From Myroides odoratimimus (GTDB lineage: Bacteria > Bacteroidota > Bacteroidia > Flavobacteriales > Flavobacteriaceae): a DNA stretch of 64,000 nt. Below, piece by piece: positions 9,042 through 17,949 of the stretch. Every line of letters starts with the position of its first letter. The first letter of the stretch is position 1. The notes under the pieces were generated by a model. That model had not been told where the DNA came from. It was given only the letters and a program-made list of their open reading frames with translations, and did not search any database. A program made the position numbers and the translations under genes. The stretch covers positions 92,927 through 156,926 of the forward strand of contig NZ_JACAKB010000001.1 in assembly GCF_030326305.1 (NCBI RefSeq). The letters are read 5' to 3'.

Positions 9042-9770
9042 ATGAGCCAAATAGATGATGTGTTAAGTTCAGTATCCCATCGCCCTTGGGCATTGCCTGA
9101 AGGACCTTGGAAGTTCTATCAAGAGTGGAATAGAGCTATCTTTTTACATTTTGAAGTGCCTCTAGAGGTACTGAGACCCTTAGTGGCAGAAGATTTAGAA
9201 CTGGATAGTCTAGATGGGAAGTACTATGTATCTATCGTGCCATTCACGATGGAGAATATTCGCCCACGTCGTTTACCTGCGGTGAGTATGGTATCTGATT
9301 TTGATGAGATCAACGTACGTACTTATGTTGTGGTAGATGGAAAACCTGGAGTTTATTTTATCAATATAGAAGTAGGGAAGAGCCTATCTGCATTTGTATC
9401 TCGTACGATATCTGGGTTGCCTTATGAAAAGTCAGATATAATTCGTGAGAAAAATGCTTATTTATCTTTAAACGAGAAGAAGAACTTCTTTCTAAAGCTT
9501 GAGTATCAGAAAGGGGAGAAAGTTAAAAATAAGACTACATTAGATTTTTGGTTGACAGAGCGTTACTGTCTCTATGTATATGTACATGAAGAACTGTTTC
9601 GATACCAGATACACCATAAAGAATGGCCTATTAGAACAATAAAATTTGATACAATGGAGTTTGATTATAGTATAGGCGATCTGCATTTGACAGAAGCTGA
9701 TGTAATTGCACAACATTATTCTAAAGGTGTTGTAGTAGTGTCATGGGATAAAGAAAAAATCAAACTCTAA
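9042..9770 (+). CDS. DUF2071 (YqjF-like) family protein
   Basis: 242 aa from the ATG at 9042. A TTG seven codons upstream (9021) is in frame but a weaker choice. The sequence fits the DUF2071/YqjF family: an N-terminal RPWALPEGPW, then LEVLRPLV, YVSIVPFTMENIRPR and a central INVRTYVVVDGKPGVYF. Related to acetoacetate-decarboxylase-like folds, with no established reaction. The next gene starts two bases after its stop, so the two are likely cotranscribed. Confidence 0.82.
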   Translation: MSQIDDVLSSVSHRPWALPEGPWKFYQEWNRAIFLHFEVPLEVLRPLVAEDLELDSLDGKYYVSIVPFTMENIRPRRLPAVSMVSDFDEINVRTYVVVDGKPGVYFINIEVGKSLSAFVSRTISGLPYEKSDIIREKNAYLSLNEKKNFFLKLEYQKGEKVKNKTTLDFWLTERYCLYVYVHEELFRYQIHHKEWPIRTIKFDTMEFDYSIGDLHLTEADVIAQHYSKGVVVVSWDKEKIKL

Positions 9771-9772
9771 TA

Positions 9773-10495
9773 ATGTATATAATGTCAAGATTACTTTTTT
9801 TGTGCTGTAGTTTTTTGTTTATCTCCTCTGTTGTGATGGGACAAAACACAAGAAACTTAGAGCGTACCTTACAACCTAAATGGAAGATGCAGATATACGA
9901 TAAGGAATCTCCTGTTAAGGCAAAGACGCTATTGTATAACGATATTCCGAAGACCTTTGATTTTAGAGGAACTGTAATGGAATCTATTAGTTGGAAAGAT
10001 AAAGAAGGAGAGAAAATATTGATACTAACGACTACTGGTTATTTCCCTTATAGAGATTTATCACAGAAAGGCTTTGGTCAGTACTCTTCTGGAACGAAAG
10101 GTGAAATCTATATGTATATGTTCACGAATAAAGATGATGATAACGGCTATGTGATGACGATGAAGATGTATGATGTGGTACCCTGTGGTGAAGGAAGCCC
10201 TGCTCCATATATAGGATATGTGCCTATGGGGACAGTGGTGACTGATTTAGATAATGATGGAGTGACTGAAGTGATTGTTTCTTATGTGACGAGCTGTAAT
10301 GATGGTGAGAAAGGAGAATATGATCTAAAAGTCATGTTGTTTAATGGTGATGAGAATATTCTAGCTAAAGGAGCATTTACACCTAGCGAGGGCATAGTAG
10401 ATAAGCCTGTGATAGAAAAGGCAGACAAAACGAAGAAAGTATTCTCTAAGTCGGTAGAAGAAGGCTGGAAGAAAATAGCAAATAGTTTTAAATAA
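9773..10495 (+). CDS. Exported protein with an Asp-rich calcium-loop-like motif
   Basis: 240 aa with a signal peptide ending near residue 23 (VVMGQ). Near residue 160 the sequence VTDLDNDGVTEV is a DxDxDG-type loop as in FG-GAP and EF-hand-like calcium sites, next to a Cys pair (PCGEG and SCNDG). Similar exported proteins are common in Flavobacteriaceae, but I cannot name the function. ATGs at 9773 and 9782 are both plausible starts. A strong terminator follows directly. Confidence 0.75.
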   Translation: MYIMSRLLFLCCSFLFISSVVMGQNTRNLERTLQPKWKMQIYDKESPVKAKTLLYNDIPKTFDFRGTVMESISWKDKEGEKILILTTTGYFPYRDLSQKGFGQYSSGTKGEIYMYMFTNKDDDNGYVMTMKMYDVVPCGEGSPAPYIGYVPMGTVVTDLDNDGVTEVIVSYVTSCNDGEKGEYDLKVMLFNGDENILAKGAFTPSEGIVDKPVIEKADKTKKVFSKSVEEGWKKIANSFK

Positions 10496-10496
10496 T

Positions 10497-10528
10497 AAAA
10501 AACGCATAGTGGTATCTATGCGTTTTTT
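10497..10528. terminator. Bidirectional rho-independent terminator
   Basis: AACGCATAG (10501-10509) pairs perfectly with CTATGCGTT (10516-10524), flanked by A-rich and T-rich runs. It sits on the N-terminal extension of a longer ORF (GTG at 10509), which is one reason to start the next gene at 10569. Confidence 0.9.
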
Positions 10529-10534
10529 ATTATT

Positions 10535-10542
10535 TATGTTTG
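10535..10542 (+). promoter_or_regulatory. Promoter -7 element (TATGTTTG)
   Basis: TAnnTTTG match between the preceding terminator and the ATG at 10569. It supports that ATG over the upstream GTG at 10509. Confidence 0.55.
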
Positions 10543-10568
10543 TGTTATCATTCGCTATAATAGTAACT

Positions 10569-11279
10569 ATGAAATACAGAATCGAAATACCAGAACCCTG
10601 TCATGAAGATTGGGATAAAATGACTCCTCAAGATAAAGGGAGACACTGTGCTGTATGTGATAAAGTAGTCGTTGACTTCTCTAAAGCAAGTAAGAAAGAC
10701 ATCATTGCTATCATAAAGAAAGAAGGAAAGATATGCGGGCGTATTCCACGTCAGTATATAGGTACAGACTTAGGAGAGGAGAAGATCAGCAAGTCATTTG
10801 GGCTGAATGGTATGGTGGCTACCATGGTAAATTTGTTAGCACTAACAACTATAAGTACAGCTGTAGCTCAAGAGAATCCTAAGGTGGAATCTGTATGTCA
10901 AGATACTAAGATAAGTACTCCTTTACCAACGTTAGTTCAGGTTAGTATTAAGTCTGAAGACACGAGAGTGATTAGAGGAAAAGCTTATGAGTCAAACCTT
11001 GAATTACCTGGTACGGTTATTATGATTAAAGGAACTAATATTGGTACTCAAAGTAATATGGAAGGAGAGTATGAGTTAGTTATTCCTAAAAAATATAATA
11101 CTAAAAGGCTTACTTTAGTAGCTTCATTTATTGGATTTGAAGATAATAAAATCAAAGTTGGTAGATCAACAAATAATATTGATTTTCATTTAGAAGTAAG
11201 TAATGAGTCATTAATAGGAGAAGTAGTAGTAAAAGCGTATAAAAAAAGTAGAAACAAAAAGAAATATGAAGAGAAGTAA
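10569..11279 (+). CDS. Cys-motif membrane protein with CarboxypepD_reg-like domain
   Basis: 236 aa. The N-terminal ~60 residues carry a four-Cys pattern (C11, C27, C30, C56) with MTPQDKGRHC and VVVDFSKAS, a module widespread in Bacteroidetes. One hydrophobic segment spans about 80-100. After it comes a carboxypeptidase-regulatory-like beta-sandwich (about 132-210) resembling the N-terminus of SusC-type receptors. The likely topology is cytoplasmic Cys module, membrane helix, periplasmic domain. Start choice: an in-frame GTG at 10509 lies inside the upstream terminator, whereas a promoter at 10535 precedes this ATG. The 57-aa membrane gene overlaps its end. Function unknown. Confidence 0.8.
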   Translation: MKYRIEIPEPCHEDWDKMTPQDKGRHCAVCDKVVVDFSKASKKDIIAIIKKEGKICGRIPRQYIGTDLGEEKISKSFGLNGMVATMVNLLALTTISTAVAQENPKVESVCQDTKISTPLPTLVQVSIKSEDTRVIRGKAYESNLELPGTVIMIKGTNIGTQSNMEGEYELVIPKKYNTKRLTLVASFIGFEDNKIKVGRSTNNIDFHLEVSNESLIGEVVVKAYKKSRNKKKYEEK

Positions 11280-11439
11280 AGGGTTATTAATAGTAGGATT
11301 ATTAATGATATCTATAGGTACAAGTCTAGTAGCAATGCAAAACTTTGGGATAGGGCTATTTCTGCTTATTTCGGCAGTAGTAGTATTGTTGTTTGCCTTA
11401 GTGATCGGAGCTAAAGAAAAGAGAGCTTCTAAGAACTAA
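11266..11439 (+). CDS. Small two-helix membrane protein, 57 aa
   Basis: An open frame of 57 codons begins with the ATG at 11266, inside the last codons of the preceding gene, and ends TAA 11437-11439. Two hydrophobic helices (about 7-23 and 29-48) are flanked by Lys/Arg at both ends. The 14-base overlap suggests translational coupling. It meets the minus-strand gene tail-to-tail with a four-base overlap. No family recognised. Confidence 0.65.
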   Translation: MKRSKGLLIVGLLMISIGTSLVAMQNFGIGLFLLISAVVVLLFALVIGAKEKRASKN

Positions 11440-11846
11440 GTTAGACGACTTTTTAGGGTATTGATCTTATTCTCTCTTCCCCAATCGTAGGTCTTAGATG
11501 TATCTGATACATATTGAAATAACAGGAGTGCTTTGCTATTTAGGAGAGCACTTTTTTCGTTTAAAGCATCTTGAGTTTTGAGAGCTAGTAGTCTTAGGAT
11601 ATTAGCAAGTGATTCTATATTATTTATATCCATTCCCTCTATGGTTAATAAAGATGCTAAAGCTTCTTCATCTGTATGAAGGATAAATCTGTCTATATCT
11701 AGGTGTAAGTTCTCCTTAAGAGAGGAGGTGAAGTCTTGTACTTGCTGTTCGGTCTCGAAGTCATCGATAGGAAGCGAATTAAAAACGGCTCTAAGTAATT
11801 GAGCCGTTTGTTGTATCATTCTAAGGACAAGGTCTCTTTTTTCCAT
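11436..11846 (-). CDS. Hypothetical helical protein (DUF6483-like), 136 aa
   Basis: A soluble, all-helical small protein. Its N-terminal MEKRDLVLRMIQQTAQLL resembles DUF6483-type proteins, which have no known role; the match is from memory and tentative. It lies nine bases downstream of the lipoprotein gene on the same strand, so they probably share a transcript. Confidence 0.72.
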   Translation of the reverse strand: MEKRDLVLRMIQQTAQLLRAVFNSLPIDDFETEQQVQDFTSSLKENLHLDIDRFILHTDEEALASLLTIEGMDINNIESLANILRLLALKTQDALNEKSALLNSKALLLFQYVSDTSKTYDWGRENKINTLKSRLT

Positions 11847-11855
11847 TATTGAAGA

Positions 11856-12407
11856 TTATCTAACAGGACGCAGCGTATTGCTAAATGTCACTTTAAAAGG
11901 AGTTTCCTTATTTGCGTTGTTTTTCATAACATAGATGAATTTAAACATTTTAGCATGGTCACTTTCTATCGTCAGTGAGCCTCCTGTATAACTGTCTTTT
12001 AATACTATATTCTGAGTGTTGTCTACACGTATAGACTTAGCTATACCTGAGCGTAGGTCACTCATGGTCATGGCGTAGTAATAGGTCTTGCTACTTCCTT
12101 TGATAGAGATATTTTCTCCTTTGAAGCCTTTAGTTAAGATCACTACAGAGTAGTTATCAGCAGAGGCATTCATACCTCTAAGGTAATTATCTCTAGTTTT
12201 GTCTGTTACAGATCTAAAGTCGTCTCTCACCTGAGCATAATCAGGTAGGTCCATTACATCATCTTCTTCAGGAAGTCTGTCTTCCTCTTTGATTTTTTCG
12301 ATACGCTCATCTACTGTCAGTTCTTTAGGTGGTTTAGTCGCTACGTGAGAAGCAGATTTACACATAGAGAACAAGACAATTAAAGCTAAGAAAGGTAATT
12401 TTTTCAT
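11856..12407 (-). CDS. Putative lipoprotein, 183 aa
   Basis: The signal sequence ends in a lipobox-like LFSMC near residues 12-16. A charged, probably disordered linker (about 28-65, rich in Glu, Lys and Asp) leads to a beta-rich domain with IKGSSKTYYYAMTMSDLRSG. No family recognised. Predicted envelope location. Confidence 0.72.
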   Translation of the reverse strand: MKKLPFLALIVLFSMCKSASHVATKPPKELTVDERIEKIKEEDRLPEEDDVMDLPDYAQVRDDFRSVTDKTRDNYLRGMNASADNYSVVILTKGFKGENISIKGSSKTYYYAMTMSDLRSGIAKSIRVDNTQNIVLKDSYTGGSLTIESDHAKMFKFIYVMKNNANKETPFKVTFSNTLRPVR

Positions 12408-12448
12408 ATTCTTAATTTAACAATGATAGTGGTGCGATCGTAAGTAAG

Positions 12449-12456
12449 TATCTTTG
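12449..12456 (+). promoter_or_regulatory. Promoter -7 element (TATCTTTG)
   Basis: Consensus -7 element 77 bases upstream of the flavoprotein ATG, leaving a 5' UTR of about 70 bases. Confidence 0.5.
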
Positions 12457-12532
12457 TTGGCGTAAAGATAATTTTTTACACTCAATAAAAAAACTCTAGA
12501 AGAGAGTCTTAAACGTTAAAATAGGTTTTTCA

Positions 12533-13756
12533 ATGAATTATGATGTCATATTAGTCGGAGGTGGAGCAGCAGGTTTTTTTACTGCAATTAATCTTGCAGA
12601 ACAAAATAAAGGACTAAAAATAGCGATTATCGAGAGAGGAAAAGAAGTGCTTTCTAAAGTAAGAATATCAGGAGGAGGAAGATGTAATGTAACGCATGCT
12701 TGTTTTGATCCGAAAGAATTAACGCAGTTCTACCCTCGCGGTGCAAAAGAGCTATTAGGGCCTTTTCATCAGTTTTGTTCAGGAGACACTATTGAATGGT
12801 TTGATAGACATGGCGTGACATTAAAGATAGAAGAGGATGGTAGAATGTTTCCTGATACAGACTCTTCTCAGACTATTATAGACTGTTTTATGAAGGCAGT
12901 ACAGAAGCTTAAGATAGAAGTCATCACGAGTAGTAGTGTACAGGGCATCTTTAAGAAAGAGAGCAGTTGGAAGCTTGATACTACAACAGGTAACTACGAA
13001 TCTACTTATCTAATCATGACTACGGGGAGTAATCCTAAGATGTGGAATACAGTAGCCGAATTAGGGCATAAGATTGTAGAGCCAGTACCTTCATTATTTA
13101 CATTTAATATCAATGATAAACGCATCAAAGATTTGATGGGAGTAGCTACACCTGCTGAGGTAAGTGTAAAAGGGACTAAGCTAGAAGCATCAGGACCTTT
13201 ATTAATTACCCATTGGGGAATGAGTGGACCTGGTATATTACGCCTTTCTGCTTGGGGTGCTAGAATATTAGCAGACAAGAAATATCAGTTTCATATCACA
13301 GTAAATTGGATGCCACAGCACAGCTTCGAGTCTCTAAAAGAAGAATTGCAACGCATCCGTAAAGATCATGCAAAAAAGAATGTGATTAAGCGTATAGAAT
13401 TAGACTTGCCTAATAGATTATGGGAGCGCATGGTCGTGATATCAGGGATAGCAGAAGATACCAAATGGGCAGATGTGACTAATAAGCAGTTAGATATACT
13501 ATGTGGGGAGTTGACTCAAGGAGAATATCAAGTCAATGGTAAAAGCACGTTTAAAGACGAGTTTGTTACTGCTGGAGGAGTAGACCTAAAAGAGGTTAAC
13601 TTTAAAACCATGGAAAGTAAATTGCACAATAATTTGTACTTTGCAGGAGAGATTTTAAATATAGATGCCATCACAGGAGGGTTTAATTTTCAGAATGCAT
13701 GGACGAACGGATACCTTGCTGCATTAGCGATAACAACTAAAATAGAGCATAAATAA
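12533..13756 (+). CDS. BaiN/HI0933-family FAD-dependent oxidoreductase
   Basis: 407 aa flavoprotein of the HI0933/BaiN family. The FAD dinucleotide-binding motif GGGAAG is at residues 8-13, the second conserved segment is KVRISGGGRCNVTHA (about 42-56), and the family C-terminal motif AGEILNIDAITGGFNFQNAW is near 371-390. Members act as NAD(P)-dependent reductases of uncertain physiological substrate. Length is normal. The membrane protein gene follows after one base. Confidence 0.9.
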   Translation: MNYDVILVGGGAAGFFTAINLAEQNKGLKIAIIERGKEVLSKVRISGGGRCNVTHACFDPKELTQFYPRGAKELLGPFHQFCSGDTIEWFDRHGVTLKIEEDGRMFPDTDSSQTIIDCFMKAVQKLKIEVITSSSVQGIFKKESSWKLDTTTGNYESTYLIMTTGSNPKMWNTVAELGHKIVEPVPSLFTFNINDKRIKDLMGVATPAEVSVKGTKLEASGPLLITHWGMSGPGILRLSAWGARILADKKYQFHITVNWMPQHSFESLKEELQRIRKDHAKKNVIKRIELDLPNRLWERMVVISGIAEDTKWADVTNKQLDILCGELTQGEYQVNGKSTFKDEFVTAGGVDLKEVNFKTMESKLHNNLYFAGEILNIDAITGGFNFQNAWTNGYLAALAITTKIEHK

Positions 13757-13757
13757 G

Positions 13758-14237
13758 ATGAAGTTTAGTTATTATAATTTGACGAGTAAGATATTGCTAT
13801 TCGTGTTTTGTTTACTTCCTTTTTTAGGGATGTCTATTTTCTTTCTACAAGTAGGCAATGGATTAGCTAAGTCTCTTAGTGCTGTTATGTTATTTCTATT
13901 TGTCGTTTTTGTCTATAAATGTTTTTTTATCAAAGTAAGTATAGACGCAGAAGGAGTGACGTATAAAAGTCTGCTCAAAGAGAAGCAACTCAAGTGGAAT
14001 GAGATAAACGATGTACTGATTGTGGTGAGAGAGAGACGCTCTGTAGCTGATTATTATAAATTTGACGAATGGATGAATGCGGGTAAAGCAGGTAAGAGTT
14101 ATTTCGTCTTATTTAGAACGACAGAGGGGTTTCCTGAGAATCCTATGTTTATGTTTAGTGCACCTACTAGTGAAGATTATATCAGCGTACAGTTTAGACC
14201 TGCTATACAGAAGGCAATAGCACAATATCGAAAATAG
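13758..14237 (+). CDS. Membrane protein with PH-like C-terminal domain, 159 aa
   Basis: Two hydrophobic helices (about 10-30 and 38-56) are followed by a ~100-residue domain with the pattern IDAEGVTYKSLLKEKQLKWNEI typical of bacterial PH-like domains. It starts one base after the flavoprotein stop and probably shares its transcript. Specific function unknown. Confidence 0.75.
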   Translation: MKFSYYNLTSKILLFVFCLLPFLGMSIFFLQVGNGLAKSLSAVMLFLFVVFVYKCFFIKVSIDAEGVTYKSLLKEKQLKWNEINDVLIVVRERRSVADYYKFDEWMNAGKAGKSYFVLFRTTEGFPENPMFMFSAPTSEDYISVQFRPAIQKAIAQYRK

Positions 14238-14274
14238 AAACAATCGTTTTAAACAAAAATATAAAATATGAGAG

Positions 14275-14306
14275 AAGGCAGTAAAACCACGGTTTTACTG
14301 CCTTTT
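14275..14306. terminator. Rho-independent terminator
   Basis: AAGGCAGTAAAACC and GGTTTTACTGCCTT form a 14-bp perfect stem with a very short loop, followed by T-rich sequence. It ends the flavoprotein/PH gene pair. Confidence 0.85.
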
Positions 14307-15216
14307 TCGTTGGTTTATTTTTGATTTATCGCATAGTGGTCGCATAGTTATGGGATAGTGCTCACATAATAAAGGCTGTTTTTAATGCTTTCACTATGAG
14401 AACACTATCCTATTTAATTGTGATTAAGGGGAGGGAGGAGGTTTGGTTTTTGTTGTAACATGCTTATTTTTAACTATTTGATTTTTTATACTGGAGATTA
14501 CTGACCTAAAGGAGAAAGTAGAGGTCATAGTAAAGCCTATATTGTTTTATTATGTATACGTCTATACGATTAGGGGGTGCATAAAGAGTGTTGCTAAACT
14601 ATGGCTAAGTAAATAGTGAGCTATAAATTAGTAGAAAGAATCATCTTATAAATACTTACGGAAAATCAATGAAATAAAAGAGTTTGCTATTAGCAGATGC
14701 TTTTATTTTATTGAAAAACACAATTCGTATGTTGTACATTGAACTGTGTTTACTATATTTGTTTTTTAAGTTAATTTAAAGTTAATGTTTTCTAACTTTA
14801 TTATTGTTTAATGTGACATGATGTTTATTTTGTTATATAAGTAAATATTTTGTTATGATATGAGTTGTTTTGTTGTGATTATTTGTTAGTGTAATCAAAA
14901 TAATTAAAATATATTGTAGACGAATAGAATATGACTCAGAAAGTATATCTAAATAGTGAAAAGGTACCATTATAATTAGCAAATATATTAGTGTTTAGCT
15001 CTATTGAGTGGCATGTTACCTCATAAGCTTGTAATGGTACTCAGTATGAAGAGCTGTTTAATTTTCTTGTTAAAAATAATATTAATAGTTTCAAATTATT
15101 TATGATAATCTAGAAAGAGTCCTAAGACCAGTTCTTAGTTTTTGTATAATTTAAAAGTTTTTACAATCCTTCTGTTTACAGTAGATCAGTTTGTATTTAA
15201 GTAAATATATTGTCAG
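14307..15216. other. 910-bp AT-rich non-coding region
   Basis: No gene seen. It holds two long-range inverted repeats. One is an imperfect pair at 14353-14374/14388-14410. The other pairs GTACCATTATAA (14964-14975) with TTGTAATGGTAC (15029-15040), 11 of 12 bases complementary. A short direct repeat GCATAGTGGTCGCATAG lies near 14333. No convincing TAnnTTTG promoter lies close to the downstream gene. Confidence 0.6.
14353..14410. repeat. Imperfect inverted repeat (hairpin)
   Basis: The left arm starts GGATAGTG at 14353 and the right arm ends CACTATCC at 14410; 18 or more of about 22 bases can pair around a 13-base loop. No T-run follows, so it is not a standard terminator. Confidence 0.55.
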
Positions 15217-17565
15217 ATGTTCAAGTATATCTTAGTCTTTTTTTTGTTGCCTTTATTTTTGTTTTCACAAACTAAAATAAAAGGACAAGTCCTTACTTCA
15301 GACGGTAATTCTATTGAATTTGCAACAATACAATTACAAACCAAAGATGGAGTTTTATTAGTATCTGATGTTTCTGATGAGAATGGCTTTTTTCAGATAG
15401 AGAAAGAACAAGGGGAATACCTATTTAAAATTTTTTATTTAGGGAATGAACTCTTTAAGAAAGAGATAAGCTTAATAGACGATGTAGACTTAGGAAAGAT
15501 TACCATCGACTACGGAATAGAATTGAAAGAAATAATGATAGAGTCGAAGCTTAAAATGAAAAGAAACTTCGATAAATATGAAGTAACTAATATTTCTAAC
15601 TCAGTATTAGCTAAAAATAAATCTACATTAGAGTTTTTAAATACTGTTCCTATTGTCAATGTTACTCCTGACGGAAAATCAATCAAGATTAAAAATAGCA
15701 AGAGTGTATTGGTTCTTATCAATGGTAGAAATGTAGGGGGTAATGATGTAGCGATGAGTATGCTACAATCTATCCCTGCATTAGATATAAAGAAAATAGA
15801 AGTGATAGAGAATCCTGGGAGTGGTTATAGGACAGGTGATAATGGTATTATCAATGTGATTGTAAACAAAACAAAGGAACAGCCTTTTAAAGTAGTATTA
15901 AATGCTAAGTCTACACAATCATTTTATAATACACAAGACGGTTCAGCTTACTTAGCGTTCTCTAAAAATAAATGGGCGGTCACTTCTGGAGTCAAATTGG
16001 AAAATTCTAAATATAAAGCACATAGATATGATTCTTATACTGACTTTAAAAGTAATGAGGAAACGCAAATAGAAAGTAATGCTATTACAAAAGGAACAAA
16101 TTATACTCCTTATGTAAATATTGATTATACTCTTAGCAAAAATCAGACTATAGGTATGAGTTTTAGCTCTAGGTTCAGTAATAACGAAGCCAATAGAGAT
16201 ATTGTTAGTTCTTATTACAATGTAACAACCAACCAATTAGATTCCTTGAATATTGCAAAAAATAAAGATAAAATAAGTAATTACCATGTAGTGTATTATA
16301 ACTTAAACCATAAGATTATATTAGATACTTTAGATAGTAGTATAAACTCAGATTTTAACTATTATAATTCTAGGAATAATAGAGATATGTTTAATGTATT
16401 CGCTTACGCGAATGGCAAAGAAAAGAGGTTTATCCAAAATCCTGACAATACTGCAGAACTAATAGAGTTTAAAACAGAATATGAGAAAAACTTCAAAGAC
16501 AGTAGTAAACTGACTACAGGGATTAATTATTCAAAGAGTAATATTAAAAGTGATAACTTTTTTGGGAATTATAATGGTGTTGAATATGTATCTGATGATA
16601 GGCAAACTAATGTGTTTAAATATAAAGAAGACTATTTTGCTTTATTTGCGAATTACCGTAAGTTGTTTTCAGAGACTTTTGGAGTGCTTATTGGTTTGCG
16701 CTACGAATATTTATCGGCAGACGGTACTTTAAAATCAGACTCAGAAACTGTAAAAATTAGTAATTCTAACTTGTTTCCATCTGTAGCCCTTTTGTATGGA
16801 ATAAGTGATGAGCATCAATTTACTCTAAATTTTGCTAGTTCTATAACTCGCACACCTTATAGTAATCTTAATCCGTTTATATATATAAACTCACCGAATT
16901 CAATTAGGGTGAATAATCCTTACCTTAAAAATACTAAAAAATCATTTATAGGTTTGACTTATACCTTTTTTGATGATTATAATTTAGAATTAGGTTATGC
17001 GAAAACCCATAATTTATTTAATAATTTTGATGCTGTAATTGATAACGTCATTGTGAATACAATAGATAATTATGGAAATGGAGATGGGTATGGAGGTAAT
17101 TTCTATTTTAATAAGAATCTCTTTAAGAACTATTGGAGTTTTTCATTCAGTATGTCTTTAGAAATGTCTAAAATTAAAGGAGAGTATAATAATATTCCAA
17201 TAAAAATAGACAATACGAACTTCTATTTCAACATCAAGAACAATCTGTTTTTTGATAAGAAAAAGAACACAGTTTTAACTTTAACTTACGGTTATGACAA
17301 TGGTTTCGAAGATGTATTCGGTAAAGTAAATGCTCAACATTCTCTAAGTGTTGATTTTGGAAAATCGTTTAATGATTTCTACATAAGTATTGGGGCGTAC
17401 GATTTATTAAGGCCAGATACTAATATGAGGTTCAGTAATTCTGCCTATAGCTTTAATAAAAAGCAAGAATATTTTAAGAGCTATTTTATAAATATGAGAT
17501 ATACATTAGGTAATAAGAGAATAAAGAATGTAACTTCAAAAGGACAAAATGAACGACTGAATTAA
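15217..17565 (+). CDS. Outer-membrane beta-barrel protein (TonB-receptor-like, OMP_b-brl_3 type)
   Basis: 782 aa. A signal peptide ends near residue 17 (LFSQ). A carboxypeptidase-like regulatory domain (about 20-95), a plug-like domain (about 120-225, with VLVLINGRNVGG and IEVIENPGSGYRTGDNGIINVIV) and a long beta-barrel rich in Asn, Tyr and Phe follow. This is the Bacteroidetes 'outer membrane beta-barrel family' layout, usually a TonB-dependent uptake or secretion-linked receptor. It stands alone between 910 and 384 bp of non-coding DNA and its codons look more AT-rich than its neighbours, so lateral acquisition is possible. Ligand unknown. Confidence 0.85.
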   Translation: MFKYILVFFLLPLFLFSQTKIKGQVLTSDGNSIEFATIQLQTKDGVLLVSDVSDENGFFQIEKEQGEYLFKIFYLGNELFKKEISLIDDVDLGKITIDYGIELKEIMIESKLKMKRNFDKYEVTNISNSVLAKNKSTLEFLNTVPIVNVTPDGKSIKIKNSKSVLVLINGRNVGGNDVAMSMLQSIPALDIKKIEVIENPGSGYRTGDNGIINVIVNKTKEQPFKVVLNAKSTQSFYNTQDGSAYLAFSKNKWAVTSGVKLENSKYKAHRYDSYTDFKSNEETQIESNAITKGTNYTPYVNIDYTLSKNQTIGMSFSSRFSNNEANRDIVSSYYNVTTNQLDSLNIAKNKDKISNYHVVYYNLNHKIILDTLDSSINSDFNYYNSRNNRDMFNVFAYANGKEKRFIQNPDNTAELIEFKTEYEKNFKDSSKLTTGINYSKSNIKSDNFFGNYNGVEYVSDDRQTNVFKYKEDYFALFANYRKLFSETFGVLIGLRYEYLSADGTLKSDSETVKISNSNLFPSVALLYGISDEHQFTLNFASSITRTPYSNLNPFIYINSPNSIRVNNPYLKNTKKSFIGLTYTFFDDYNLELGYAKTHNLFNNFDAVIDNVIVNTIDNYGNGDGYGGNFYFNKNLFKNYWSFSFSMSLEMSKIKGEYNNIPIKIDNTNFYFNIKNNLFFDKKKNTVLTLTYGYDNGFEDVFGKVNAQHSLSVDFGKSFNDFYISIGAYDLLRPDTNMRFSNSAYSFNKKQEYFKSYFINMRYTLGNKRIKNVTSKGQNERLN

Positions 17566-17949
17566 ATAGGATGGAAGTTGTAATAGAGCTTTTGCTTGTA
17601 TAATAACTAATCTTTAGTGATTAGTGTAATTTTGTTTTTTTAGAAGTTAATACAGCTTAGAAGAAAAGTATAATGTAGAGGTTTCTAATTACTGATGTGA
17701 CATTTAATTCCTAAACATCATTACTTAGGAGTTTTTCTATAGTGTTTGAATAATGTTATTCTGTTGAGAGAATGAAGGTTAAATTTATTACACTTTGCTT
17801 ACAGTAGAAGGAAGTAAAGAACTAATAATATAGGTGTAAATCATTAGCTCTTTTATCTTAGTGTTGTTCTAAAAAAAGAGAAGTTTCTAAAAGAATAGAG
17901 GGGCAATTAATAAAAGATGTTATTTTTGTTGTTTAGAAATCGATGAACA
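17566..17949. other. 384-bp intergenic region with weak terminator
   Basis: ACTAATC (17606-17612) pairs with GATTAGT (17619-17625), with a T-rich tract at about 17630-17641; this would terminate the receptor transcript. The promoter of the next gene is at 17921. Nothing else recognised. Confidence 0.55.
17921..17928 (+). promoter_or_regulatory. Promoter -7 element (TATTTTTG)
   Basis: TAnnTTTG match 21 bases upstream of the mvaD ATG at 17950. No well-spaced TTG is seen. Confidence 0.55.
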
